The position numbers and the translations under genes were made by a program. A stretch of DNA of 64,000 nt from Scleromitrula shiraiana (taxonomy: Eukaryota > Ascomycota > Leotiomycetes > Helotiales > Sclerotiniaceae): positions 1,674,001 through 1,738,000 of the forward strand of contig JABELC010000006.1 in assembly GCA_028455995.1 (NCBI GenBank). The letters are read 5' to 3'. Under the pieces are notes generated by a model. It did no database searches and had not been told where the DNA came from. It saw nothing but the letters and a program-made list of their open reading frames with translations. This document shows positions 43,401-56,030 of this stretch, in pieces. Position 1 is the first letter of the stretch. Each line of letters starts with the position of its first letter.

Positions 43401-45612
43401 ATAGTCTTTTTATTATTTTTTAGATTACTTTAATGTTTTCTTCAAAAAAATGTTTAAATCGTTTATACTAAATATTTATATTAATATATTTTTTATAAAT
43501 ATCAATATTTAAAGATAGCATTAGAAATGCTAAATAAATTATTGCTTTATTTTATAATTCAATGATGATACGCATGTTTAAGTTCATTTAGAAATAAATA
43601 ATTTTTTTGCTATCCTATATATAACTATATTATATATATTTATTATTTTTTTATTATATTATGCTTAAAAACAGTTTCAATAATAATTTATTAAAATATA
43701 GAATATTTTGATATAAAAAAAACATTTTAAATTTGTTCTTTATAAAGCATTTTAATATAACTTTATCTATTTCTATAAAATAGATTATTCTATTTATTAA
43801 TAATAACCCGAATTTCTTTAACTTATATAATATAAATTTTTAAAATATAATGAACTTTAATATATTCTATATATAATAATATAAAATATTAATATTGTAA
43901 ATTTAGATATATTTATATTAAATATTCATAACGACATTTAGAATTAATTTATTGTTAAATAAACCATATAGAAAACTTCTAATTATCATAAATAATATTA
44001 CTATTGTTATTTTAAAGTTTTTATAATTATTGAACTTTTTCTTATTATTTAAATTTAAAGCTTTATTATTAGGTTTATTATTTAATACTTTATTTTTGAT
44101 TTTAATCCAGATTTTTTATTTAATACTATTTTTATTTTCTCATTTCTTTTTTATATCAGTATTCTTTAAATTATTTAAGTATATACTAGAATTATAAGGT
44201 CAAGCTAGATTAAGATTAGGATTGCCGTAATAAATATATAGATTAGATTTATTAAAATAATTAAAATTAAAGTTGTTTTATTTAAATGTAACTTTTTTTT
44301 TTTATAAAACTCCTTAATTTTTATTATTAAAAAATATTATTTTATTTTTTAAGTTTTTGATTTATCAAGTTTTATTAATGAAATTAATTATAAGATCTTT
44401 TATTATATTAAATTTGTTTATTTTTAGATTTTAAATAATAAAATGTTATTGTTTTGTTTAAATAAAAAATTTTTTATTTATTATTATAATAAATTATATA
44501 TATTAAATTGTTATATTTAATATTAATTTTGCTTTAATAAATTTTGCAAATAATTAACGAATTATAATAATTATTTTTTAAATATTTTCAAAATCATCTA
44601 TATTTATTTAGTTATATTTAGTCAATTTGTTATAATTGAGGATATAATTTTTATCTTTATATTAATATTTAAAAACTTTGATTATTTCTTGAATTGTTTC
44701 TTTATTTTTAATTAACTTTATTAAACCAATATAAAGAAATTAACAAATAATAATATATATTTTTATATTTTTTCTATTTTATTCCTTTCAAACCTTGGTT
44801 TTTATTTTAGTTGTAGATGCTATAAAGTCAATATCTTTTAATATTATTACTTTTTTTTTAATAATTTTTCTTAATCTATTTATATCAATAATATCCTCGA
44901 TATTTTTGATCCAATATAAATAATTTTCCTTCTTTTTAAAATATTACTTTAAATTCATCTACAAAGTAGATGATGATAAACTTGATTCTACCATTAAGTT
45001 GATTGAGTCTATTAATAGAAATAAAAATTAAAATGGTGGTCTTGATAGTTGTTATAATAGCGATTGATAAAGAGAAATTGAAGAAGATAACAACCTATTA
45101 GATGTTATTGTGATTTTTTGTTGAATTGCATAATTAATCTCTTGTATTGTCTTATTGATTTTGTAATGTTAAAGTGATTTTTCGGATGAAAAAGTTAAAT
45201 CAGTTTTTATGCTTTGTATGAAATCACTAATTATAATTTCTTTTTTAATAATATCTAATATTTTATCAGATGAATATTAAAAATATAAATTAATAAAATT
45301 ATTAATATACCTTAATCCTAATGTAGATTTTTAAAAATTTATTATTATTGACCTATATTTTTATTAATTTATATTAAAAGTTAATAAGCTTTTGTTTAGT
45401 CTAAAATTTTTATTTAATTTAATATCATTAAATGCTTTATAAGCCTTTATTATTATAATATTTATTTGATTTTTAATAATTTGTTTCGATTTCTTTTTGA
45501 TAATATTTTTTATAAAGAATTTGAAATAAAAATAATAAATAAGCCTTTTTAAATATGATTTAAATAAATTGAATATAATTAATAACTTTTGAATGTTTCT
45601 AAGTTTATAATC
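40492..45612 (-). pseudogene. Copia internal region A with pol remnants (RNase H, reverse transcriptase)
   Basis: Read on the minus strand and ignoring stops, the reverse transcriptase landmark KALYKLKQS (from KALYGLKQSPR) lies near 41645-41684. A Y-I-N-D segment where YVDD is expected lies near 41526-41545, and FKIKDLGPTIYFLNIRII follows near 41400-41480. RNase H landmarks GYNDSNYTSDIITRKS and EYYSLIKILIKTL are at about 40860-41060. The RNase H end (TKHIIIKYYFI, SLTKPLILVKY) falls in 40492-40837, the tail segment. This order (integrase region upstream, then RT, then RNase H, single-pol) is Ty1/copia, not gypsy. Many Trp, Gln and Arg codons have become stops. Confidence 0.88.
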
Positions 45613-45778
45613 TATAAAAAGTCAAATATAAAAAAAAGCATTATAAATTGATATATGATTTTATTATTAACTAACTAACTAAAATCTTGATCCCATAAAG
45701 AAATATATATTAACCATCGATTATATAATTACACTAGTCCCAATATGAAATGATCCTTATCCGGCAACCATTCTAACA
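45613..45778 (-). repeat. Copia LTR 3 (internal)
   Basis: 166 bp from TATAAAAAGTCAAATATAAA to CCGGCAACCATTCTAACA. It is shared between the two internal regions: it abuts region A on its left and the truncated end of region B on its right. Confidence 0.85.
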
Positions 45779-48700
45779 ATTATATTTAATTTTAATTAGA
45801 AATTATTATATTTATAAAGTTTTTATTGATGTTTTGATTAGATTATAATATTTTGATTTAATTAAAAAAAGTATAATAATAATTTGTTTTTTAAATTATA
45901 TTAAAATAATGTTTTTATATATAAAATAAATATATTTAAAAATGCTTTTTCTAATTGCGATATTATTAATGTAATTTAAGTTGCTATAGTTTTTGATATG
46001 TTTATTAGTTATTTTATTATAGATTATAGTATAGTTAATTATTTTAGATATATATTAGTAAATTTTATTATAAATTGATATATGAATAATTATTAGGTTA
46101 GTTAAAAATTTATATAGAATTTCGATTATAAATAAAATATTGATTTAAATATATAAGAAATCGAATAATCTTATTTTTGATTAATATTTAGTGATGAATT
46201 TTAATATTGTTGTTTTAATATTTAGTATTATTAGATTTATAATTTTTGGTGTTATTAATATAGATTTTGATTTATAATTATTAAAACCGAATTTTTTTAG
46301 TATTTTTTATATATAAATATTTTGATATAAGATAATGGTTTTTTTTTTTTGTTTTTGATAATTTTAATGTTTAAAAAGTAGATAATAGGTTTAAAATTTT
46401 TTATCTTGAATATTTTTATTAAACTTTGTTTGATTTGATTAATCGATTGTTATTTATTAATTATAAAAAAATCGTTAATATAAATATATATAATGATTTT
46501 TATGGTAAGATTGTAATATATATAATTATTAATATTAAAGGGTTTGAATTTTATATTAATAAATTTGATGTATAATGTATTTTATTATAGTTATAAAAAT
46601 TGTTTTAGATTATATAAAGTTTTTAATAATATATATATTTATGAGATATTATTATTAGTAAAATTAAATATAATTTTATTTTTAATTTAATATAGTGGTA
46701 GTTTAATAAAAATAAATTTATCGAGTTTATTATTTAGAAATATTATAATAATGTTTATTTGTTTAATTTTGAGATTGTTTTTTATTATTAGTGTTATAAA
46801 AGCTTTTTATATAATTATTTTGTATATTTTTATATATATTTAGTTATAATTTTTTTTGTATTTTTATTTGTATTTTTGGATAATTTAGTAAATTTTATAT
46901 TTAGTGATTTTTTTTTTTTATTATATTTTTGTTTGAAAATAAGTTTATTTTATAAGATTTTATATTTATTAATAATATTAAATATTTTAAATTTTTTGAT
47001 TAATTTGAATATTTTATTGTTATATAATGATTTATATTTTAATTTGATAATTTTGATTTAGTATTTTTTTTTTAGATTTATTAATATTTTTTTTAAAGTT
47101 TTGGGATTGTTGTTATTATTATAATATATTATATTAAATATAATAAATGTTGTTTATATATTATATGAGGATTAAATAATTTTATTAATATTGATTAATA
47201 ATATTTTTTTTTTATTTTTTGAGTTTGTTAATTGATTTTGTTTTTTTTTAAATTTGAATAAAATAAAAAGTGAGATTTTATTGATAGTGTTGATATTGTT
47301 ATTATTGTTAAATGTTTGATTAAATGGTTTTTTGTTTTTAATTTTTATATATTTATTTATATTAAATAATTTTTTTAATATATTAATAATAAGTTTGTTG
47401 GGTTGTGTATATTGGAAATTATTTATTGGTTTTAAAATATTATTATTATTATTTTTTTTGTTTTGGAGATTGATGATGGTATTATTATTTAGATTAATAA
47501 TTAAATTTTTTTTATTGAATTAAATATTTAAAATTTGTATAATTTTCTTTTTAGTTTGTATTAGAATATATATACGATATATATAATTGTTTTTAAAATT
47601 TATTAAAATATTGATTTTAATATATAAAATAAGTTTTTGATTAAGAATACGTTTTTTTTTTAGAATGTATATATATATTTTATAATTTAGTATATATAAA
47701 TATATAATTAAAAATTTATTATTATAATTTAGATTGATTTGATTTATAAATATTTTATATAAAATTATTTTTTTAATTAAGATGGTTGTAATTTGATTTA
47801 TAATATAAATTATATTTTGATATATTTTTAGTTAAAATATTAAAGATATTTTTTTATTAATTATAATTGTTTATATTTTTTTAAATAAAATGCAAATTGA
47901 TTATTTTAAAATCTTATTTTAATTTAGAGTATATAATATAATAAGTTTAATTATTGAATTAATATTATTAATAAATTTATTTAAATTATTTATATTATAT
48001 TTTTTGTTTTTATCTAGTTTTTATTTTATAGGTTTTTAATTGTATTAAAATTCAAATCGTTTTATAGCAGTTTATAAAGTTAATTTAATACTTTTTTTAT
48101 ATTTATAAATATAGATTTATCTAAATTAAAATGTTTTATTAATGATAATGATAATATATTAATATTTATTAATATTAATTAGATTGATTTTAATGATATT
48201 AATATATAAAAGTTTAAAGATTTTATTTAGTTTTAAATTAATAATTTTTTATAATATTTAATATAATTTTATTAATTTATATGTTTTATAAATTTTTTTT
48301 TATTTTTAGAATATTTTATTAGATTTTTGATAGACAATTTTTTTATTATTTTTTAGGTTGTTTTAATATTTTTTTCAAAAAAATGCTCGAATCGCTTATA
48401 TTAAATATTTATATTAATGTGTTTTTTATAAATATTGATATTTAAGGATAATATTGAAAATATTAAGTGAATTATTATTTTATTTTATAATTAAATAATG
48501 ATATATATATTTAAATTTATCTAGAAATAAGCAATTTTTTTATTATTTTATATATGATTATATTATATATATTTATTATTTTTTTGTTATATTATGTTTA
48601 AAAACAATTTTAATAATAGTTTATTAAAATGTAAAATATTTTAATATAAAAAAAGTATTTTAAATTTATTTTTTATAAAGTATTTTAATACGATTTTGTT

Positions 48701-50600
48701 TATTTTTGTGGAGTAAATTATTTTATTTATTAATAGTAATCTAAATTTCTTCAATTTATATGATATAAATTTTTGGAATGTAATGAATTTTGATATATTT
48801 TATATATAATAGTATAAGGTATTAATATTATAAATTTAAATGTGTTTATATTAAGTATTTATAATGATATTTGGGGTTGATTTGTTATTAAGTAGGTTAT
48901 GTAAAAGATTTTTAATTATTATGAGTAATATTATTATTATTATTTTAAAGTTTTTATAATTATTAGATTTTTTTTTATTATTTGAATTTAAGGTTTTATT
49001 ATTAGATTTATTATTTAATGCTTTATTTTTGATTTTGATTTAGGTTTTTTATTTGATATTATTTTTATTTTTTTATTTTTTTTTTATATTAATGTTTTTT
49101 AAATTGTTTAAATATATATTGGGATTATGAGGTCAAATTAAATTAAAACTAGGATTATTGTAATAAATATATAGGTTGGATTTGTTGGAATAGTTGGAGT
49201 TAAAGTTGTTTTATTTAAGTATAACTCTTTTTTATAAAACTTTCTAATTTTTATTTTTGAAAAATATTATTCTATTTTTTGAGTTTTTGATTTATTGAAT
49301 CTTATTGATAAAGTCGATTATAAAATTCTTTATTGTATTAAATTTGTTTGTTTTTAAACTTTAAATAATAAAATATTATTATTTTATTTAAATAAGAAAT
49401 TTCTTGTTTATTATTACGATAAATTATATATATTAAATTATTACATTTAATATTAATTTCGTTTTGATAAATTTTATAAATGATTAATAAATCATAATAA
49501 TTATTTTTTAAATATTTTCAAAATTATTTATATTTATTTAGTTATATTTAATTAATTTATTGTAATTAAAAATATAATCTTTATCTTTATATTAATATTT
49601 AAAAATTTTGATTATTTTTTGAGTTATTCTTTTATTTTTAATTAATCTTATCAAATTAATATAAAAAGATTAATAAATAATAATATATATTTTTATATCT
49701 TTTCTATTTTATTTTTTTCAAGTTTTGATTTTTGTTTTAATTATAAATATTATAAAATCAATATCTTTTAATATTATTGCTTTTTTTTTGATAATTTTTT
49801 TTAATTTATTTGCATTAATAATATTTTCGATATTTTTGATTTAATATAAATAATTTTTCTTTTTTTTAAGATATTATTTTAAATTCATTTATAAAGTAAA
49901 TAATGATAAATTTGATTTTGTTATTAAGTTGATTAAGTTTATTAATAAAAATAAAGATGGTAGTTTTAAAGATTATTATAGTGATAATTAATAAAGAGAA
50001 GTTGAAGAGGATAACGATTTATTAAATATTATTATGATTTTTTATTGAATTATGTGATTAATCTTTTATATTATTTTATTGATTTTGTGATATTAAAGTG
50101 ATTTTTTGGATAAAAGAATTAAATTAGTTTTTATATTTTATATAAAATTATTGATTATAATTTCTTTTTTAACGATATTTAATATTTTATTAAATAAATG
50201 TTAAAAATATGAATTGATAGGATTATTGATATATTTTGATTTTGATGTGGATTTTTAAAGGTTTATCATTATTAGCTTATATTTTTATTGATTTATATTA
50301 AATATTTCAATTGAATTTTGGAATTGTTTGTTAATAAATTTGTTGTTAGATTTTTGTATTAATAAGCTTTTATTTAGTTTAGTACCATTAAGTGCTTTAT
50401 AAGCCTTTGCTATTGTGATATCTGTTTAATTTCTAGTAATTTGTTTTAATTTCTTTTTAACAATATCCTTTATAAAGGATTTGAAGTGGAAATAATGATT
50501 TAAGGTGGAAGTGGTAGGTAAGCCTTTTTAAGTGTGATTTAAATGATTTGAATAAATTGAATGTAATTAATAACCCTTAAATGCTTTTGGGCTTATAATC
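45779..50600 (-). pseudogene. Copia internal region B, 3' end truncated, heavily mutated
   Basis: Aligns along its length with region A but is more eroded: the RT block that reads KALYKLKQS in A reads KNFI then a stop. It begins next to LTR3 at ATTATATTTAATTTT, the position that is 40838 in region A. It therefore lacks the 346-bp tail that codes the last part of RNase H and the 3' untranslated part. Confidence 0.85.
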
Positions 50601-50768
50601 TATAAAAGGTCAAATATAAAAAAAAGCATTATAGATTGATATATCATTATATTATTAACTGATTAATTAAGGTCTTAATTCCATAAAAGGAGATATATAT
50701 CAACCATTGATTATGTAATTACATTAGTCCCAATGTGGAGTGATCCTTATCCGGCAACCATTCTAACA
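50601..50768 (-). repeat. Copia LTR 4 (outer right; the 5' LTR in element orientation)
   Basis: 168 bp, the least mutated copy: TATAAAAGGTCAAATATAAA to GATCCTTATCCGGCAACCAT then TCTAACA. On the minus strand it starts TGTTAGAATGGTTGCC, a typical TG start. Confidence 0.88.
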
Positions 50769-50855
50769 CTATCTATTCTATATAAATATTCAAAGAAGAA
50801 ATATTTAAATGTTCACATCTTGAACTTGAACAGACATTCAAAAATGAATTAGCTC

Positions 50856-51609
50856 GATCTACATACCTTTCCGCCACCAGGGAACCAGAAATGTTGTCAC
50901 TCCAATAATCCTAGGTCAAGAGCTAGAGGTGCAACGAGGATCTTACAACTGTCGATGGATCAACAATCTGTTCATAATACGTATTGAGATCTCATCTTCC
51001 ATAGGCTGTGATAAGTTTCTGAACCTTCAGTGACACCCTACTACTCTTGATGATTTCCATCAGATATATTTCCATTATGAACAGCTCCGAGCATTTCATG
51101 CTTGTGGTAGTGAATACCATTCTATGGTTAAGGAATCGAAGCATTTGGTTGTTCAACTGAAAGCTCGGTAATCCCCATGTTCAGATTCAGAATTGTGTGT
51201 TGTGATTATTTATATATTAACACCCACTCCTGTGAACCATTAATCTTTCTCTTGAAATGAAATAGTTGATTAAGGATATAAGAACCACTGAGATGTCTTT
51301 TAAACTCAATATTTATTGAAATACAAAAAATTTGTAGTTGATCTTTTTATACTTCATCAACTACATGCGGGATTATTAAAAGCTCTCAATGAATGCAATC
51401 TATGGCCTGCGTCTGACAAAATCTCCGAAAGTCAAACACCTATTACAAGTCTGAGCCTATATATAAAGAAAAGAAAGTAAAGCAAACCAAAACTAAAGCC
51501 CAGATGAACAGCAAATCAAACTCCGAAACCCAAACCAATGCCTTCTCTATGTGTCAATATTAAAACACGACCCATATTATTAATCCTCCTCAATCAAAAC
51601 AAGAACATT
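50856..51609. other. Intergenic 3' of the laccase gene
   Basis: About 750 bp of ordinary base composition between the retrotransposon array and the laccase stop codon; no gene seen. Confidence 0.55.
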
Positions 51610-53715
51610 CTAAACTCCGGAATCGATCTCATCAACTTCACCACCAGAATTAGTATATGCATTCCAATCTCCACAAGTTTGCTCCACCACACTCTCAATC
51701 ATATTTCTCCCGTCTCTCCCCTCAACAATCAAATCCGGTCTCTCTAATATGTTAACCAATAACCCAGCACTATTATGCGTACTAGTATGACAATGGAAAG
51801 GCCAAACTCCTGGATTATCTGTCTCGAATTCAACAACAATATACGATGGATTGGAAGGTGTACCAGGTCTCATAAGTTGTGTATCGCGACGAACAGGGTT
51901 GGATGGGTTGGTAATTGTACCGTCCCATGTTCCAACACCCTCGGCTAGAACCCAGAAATCGTGACCGTGGAGATGCATAGGGTGAGGGTTATCCCATACG
52001 TTGGTAACATGAAGACGGATGCTAGTTGCGGTGGAGAAATTGTAAACGTTCCATTCGCGGGGGAAGGTAGATGTTGGACGGCCTTCCTTGGCTAGGAGAA
52101 GGAGTGGTGAACTATTTTATGGGAATTAGCTTAGGGGTTCTAGGATGAAGTGAATTCGAGACGGACTTATAATCTGCTCTAAAGCTAGAGTTGTTGACTG
52201 TGAAAACTGCATTTTGTGATGTATTCACTTGAACATTAATCTCGAGATCTTGAGTGATTGCCGGTGTCTCGGGAGGCGTGATAGGTATTGAGGGAATGGT
52301 CAGAGATAATGGATCCTATTAACTGTCAGCAGGAGTGCCTTATATATGGTATTAGAACTTACACTGGCACAGTCATTACTATCCCAAGAAACTCCTGTCG
52401 TCGTGGGAACGGAAGTTGTATTCGCATAATCATAATATATCGCCGCCAAGCCATGGGGGTTTGTGCAGGTAAGGGCCATACACGGGACATCTAAATCCGA
52501 ACGCATCCAAACCGAATCGGTTAATTGACCATCAGCTGTCACGAGGATATCTGCTCTTTGACCAATGGCAATTGTTACCACATCAGTTGTATAAGGTACG
52601 ATTGGGACATAGTCAACGGCAATGACCTTTAATTTATGTCCATCGATTTGAAATTTCTGTGTACCTGCACTGCCAGTATTAATGAGTCGAAGACGGTGGA
52701 TCTTGCCTTTGGTGAATTTGAACTTGGATAGACCGGCCTCAGGTGTACATGTACCATCTACTGTGCTATTGCAATTGAATGACCCTTTACCATTGATGAG
52801 ATTATTATCAACGTTTGGGAATATTGGACCAATGGGGACTTTTTGAAATATGTTTGCAAGCACGCCACGGTAGGATTGATGGAGATAATCAGACTATCAA
52901 ACAATCAACAAGAATCCATCGAGAGGATATAATCTGACTCACCAACATTACAGGGCCGAGATCAACATCATAGGGCTCGTCCTCGGGACTATAAAAATAT
53001 CAGTATATGAGGAATACATATGGGGGTGTATAAATGCCCTTACCCATATATCACCAAAGGCCCATATAGTCCATCCGAATATTGGGCACTAAAATGAGAA
53101 TGATACCAGCTTGTACCATATGATTCTGCTCGAAATTCATAAGTAAAACTACTGCCCGGCGCAATTGGACATTGTGTAACGGAAGGTACACCATCGGCCC
53201 AAGGAGTCAATTTCTGAGGTTGACCATGCCAGTGGAGACTGAGACCCTCCATTCCATTGTTGATGTTGTTGGTCACTTTTACTTTGATTATATCTCCCCA
53301 ATTAGCTTCGATTAGGGGACCAGGAAATTGGTCATTGATCAAAATGAGATCTTTGTTGTATCCATCTGGGGCCTTTGTTGCTCTTGAAACTGTGAAATCA
53401 TAATGTCGTGTTGCTCCTGTATTTGGTGGAGCGTTTGGCCCAGGTTCTGCATTTCCCCAAGGATATCCATGATGTTGAGGCTATTTGGAGATTAGTTAGA
53501 TGTAGAGATAGGAGAAGTTGACATGTTTCATACGTTATCTTGCAAGAAATGAGGAAGTTCAGAAGCATTTAGACACCCGTAGCTAGATAATCCTATGACA
53601 ATGTTAGACAAGCTGATAGACCTGAACAAGATCTACACTGACCATTGGTATTATATTGTGAGAGTGAAGCATGTAAAGAAGCAGCCCTTGTAATAAATCC
53701 CTTCATCCACGCCAT
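51610..53715 (-). CDS. Asco-type laccase (multicopper oxidase)
   Basis: Seven exons: 53643-53715, 53534-53592, 53044-53480, 52943-52988, 52363-52893, 52167-52315 and 51610-52111. All joins keep frame and give 598 residues. The four copper-ligand blocks are present: SLHWHGQ, TSWYHSHFSAQY, HPMHLHGHDFWV and WPFHCHTSTHNSAGLL. The protein ends EIDSGV; a DSG(L/I/V) C-terminal plug that enters the trinuclear site is typical of ascomycete laccases. The enzyme oxidises phenols with reduction of O2 to water, outside the cell. Oddities: the N-terminus MAWMKGFITRAASLHASL lacks a clear hydrophobic signal core, so the first exon or start may be wrong or degraded. One donor is GTCCGT. Many NxS/T sites fit secretion. 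Confidence 0.9.
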
Positions 53716-55857
53716 TTTTATGTTTAACAAAAGATAACCGAATATGCTGCGTAACTATCAGTATGTGGCTGAAAGGAAGGAAAGGGAGAAATGGAGGAGG
53801 AAGAGGGGGTCTATATGAAAGTATGGATTGTATGAGCCTCGAATATTTGATGAAGTTATTTGGCATGAACAACTTCAGCTCGGCTTTGAATCTGACCACC
53901 GATAATAGTTTTGTTTCCCAGCGAAAATAATCGACTTGAATCATAGCTGAGATTGGGGCAGTTATAACTTGGCCTCTTGTGTCTGAGTAAACTTAGAAGA
54001 TATTGCAATTTCCTCGTGAATCCATATCGAGCATGAAAATGGTAAACAGTAACAGGATCTGCATGATGTGATGAGAAAAAATAGCCAATATCATCGATGA
54101 AAGCACTTGCTATTTGCAGATACGATGAAGAGAACACCGGATGAAAAGTTGCATATTGAAGCACGATAGATTACAAATTTACAAGGCTGGCACTTGTCGA
54201 CGTATGGATGTCTCAAAACATAAGACGATTTCCTCATTTGATATCGTACAACATCTCGTTTGTATACTTTGTACGATCATTGTAGTCGGGATTTTCAAAA
54301 CAACTCCACTTGTACTTTCCCAAGATATGCTCAATTACAATTTCAATATCTTGGAATATTGAAATTATCTGGCACGAGAAGTACTGTCAAGCAAATCGTT
54401 TAGTGGCTTATTGCTTAATCTTTTATTTTCGGTAACAGGCGATCCTGTCAACTCCCCAGTCTAATTTCGTCGAGCTGAAGCTTTTTGTTTTGTTGAATCC
54501 CAGATGAATGGACGCCACCAATGCAACATCTTCGTCACATCCCGCTGCAAGTTAAGAGCCACATAGATTTTGTTGCTATCGCAACTAGATACATTTATAG
54601 GACTTTGCATTGTAGGCTTGATTTCATATCAAGGGTTGCCTTGGAGATCTACAGACTGTGGCTGTGAATTCATGCCCTACGGGAGATTTTTGTATAACCA
54701 CGTTACCAAAACGCGGAGCAAGTACATGCGCGCACGCGGCTGATAGATGATCAAAGCATCTGCTGATGAAATGTTTCAAATCCTTTTCTGCAATTTCTCA
54801 TTGCCATGTTTCCTCTCACGTGGGGGCAATCGATCCGAATATCAGGTTTGCTTATAGTGAAACAAATATTGCACAGTCTACATAGCCATACACTGCCATG
54901 TTCTTTCAACCATATTTATGGTAGCCGCGGGCTCTTATAATACATTCCGGATAAGCAGCGGGCTAAGGAAGAAATTTTCTAGAATAATTCCTCTGTCATC
55001 CTAGAATCAAATTGATTCGGGTCATATGATAAGTAGTAAGTAAGATCGGCGTCTTATATCAGATTTGTTTAAGAAAACATACGATCTAAATCAATAAATT
55101 GTATGTCTCAATTAATTGATCGATTTTTCTGGTCAATTGAAGCCTACATGTCAAAGCCAATGACCAATATCGGAAGTCCGGCCGTGTTGTTCTTGTAGGT
55201 GATGAAACCCAGGTTGGTGGGTGGGTAAGTTACAGAGCCATTTTGGCTGCATTCTATCGCCCTTCTGGCTTTTGAGGAGATGAAAATTTAGTATCTGTGA
55301 TTAGATAGTAATAATAACTGTAAACCCACATAATTATTATGGTTGCATTCTACCGCACTTCTAGCATATGGGAAGATGACAGCCCGGTATTTGTAACCAG
55401 ATTATAACGATGATTGTAAAATCCCCCAAAGCCAAAACATTAAAATTTCGCGTATCCGCTTACTGACAATAGATATAGCCATCCGAATAGCCCAGCATGT
55501 GTGGAGTATTCTCGTCCATTTTCTCTTTGACTTCCGCACATAGTTTCGGTTTCCACATCTTTCTTTTCCCTCACTATTTACCCATTCCCTCAGATTGTCT
55601 AAAACCCGCCTTCACCCCGAAAGCAAATTTACACCTTATTCCAGTTTTCATCTCGAAATCAAGTTTTTGGTCCTTCCCAACTAACAGTCGTTTCACTCTC
55701 TGCAGAAACTGCAACAATCGTATTCGCCGTCGAAAAGGTAAGGAAGGAATCCACGATAATAGGCATGGCAGATGTAATATCTACAGAGCGGAATTTAATA
55801 TGCTAAAATAATGGTCGGTTTTTGTATGCAAGTTCAAGATATCTTGAGATCCAGATC
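53716..55857. other. Intergenic, no supported gene
   Basis: Holds the laccase promoter. A 315-bp open frame from ATG at 55497 ends in Arg/Lys-rich residues and has a GTAAGG donor-like site near 55739. No second exon could be confirmed. A diverged direct repeat lies at 55246-55428. Confidence 0.45.
55246..55428 (+). repeat. Diverged direct repeat, about 100-bp period
   Basis: GGCTGCATTCTATCGCCCTT and GGTTGCATTCTACCGCACTT start two copies of an about 85-bp segment, each ending near a TGTAAA then CCC run. The differences are mostly transitions. Confidence 0.6.
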
Positions 55858-56025
55858 TGTCACAAAAGAATGAGATCAGGTGGTCATCTTTAGGTGATCA
55901 ACTGGATATGACTAAGGGTGCTCCGCATCCTTAGCGTCATATCGTAGTATATATAAAGGGAGCTTCGCTCCCCCTCTAGATAGATCAATCAACAAGCTCT
56001 TGACTATGCTCTTTTTTGTGTGACA
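55858..56025. mobile_element. Solo LTR (family A, copy 2)
   Basis: 168 bp, TGTCACAAAAGAATGAGATC to TTTTTTGTGTGACA, with 7-bp inverted ends TGTCACA/TGTGACA and the 5-bp duplication AGATC on each side (55853-55857 and 56026-56030). Less mutated than the copy at 38008 and GC-richer. The GCTCCGCATCC and GGAGCTTCGCTCCCC parts sit at the same places in both copies. Confidence 0.9.
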
Positions 56026-56030
56026 AGATC

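Larger units (their letters stand above)
39806..50768 (-). mobile_element. RIP-degraded tandem Ty1/copia retrotransposon array
   Basis: An 11-kb AT-saturated block bounded by a perfect 5-bp target duplication CTATC (39801-39805 and 50769-50773) and by 168-bp LTRs. Four LTR copies are present, so the order on the minus strand is LTR-internal B-LTR-internal A-tail-LTR-tail-LTR. Coding remnants on the minus strand are of the copia type. Mutations are almost all transitions of the kind made by repeat-induced point mutation, with stops throughout; none of it can be active. The outer single target duplication suggests one insertion that later became a tandem through LTR recombination. Confidence 0.92.
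39650..50855. repeat. Inverted-repeat element interrupted by the copia array (copy 5)
   Basis: The left part (39650-39805) starts CCGAGCTATTTAAATTTTGA and continues GAATGTCCATTCAG; the right part (50774-50855) ends with the inverted form GACATTCAAAAATGAATTAG then CTCG. Joined without the retrotransposon and one TSD copy, the two parts make an about 240-bp element like copies 1-4. So the copia elements landed inside it. Confidence 0.7.

Noticed and set aside
41605..47523. Plus-strand frames of 60-99 codons rich in Ile, Leu, Phe, Tyr, Asn
   Set aside because: They lie in the RIP-degraded copia block, whose recognisable pol remnants are on the minus strand; composition is just AT-rich DNA read as codons.
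39806..50768. The AT block as a centromere or a new non-transposon system
   Set aside because: LTRs, the CTATC target duplication and copia RT/RNase H remnants explain it fully.
55497..55811. 104-codon frame from ATG with Arg/Lys-rich end
   Set aside because: A donor-like GTAAGG is inside it but no second exon continues the frame; no family recognised.
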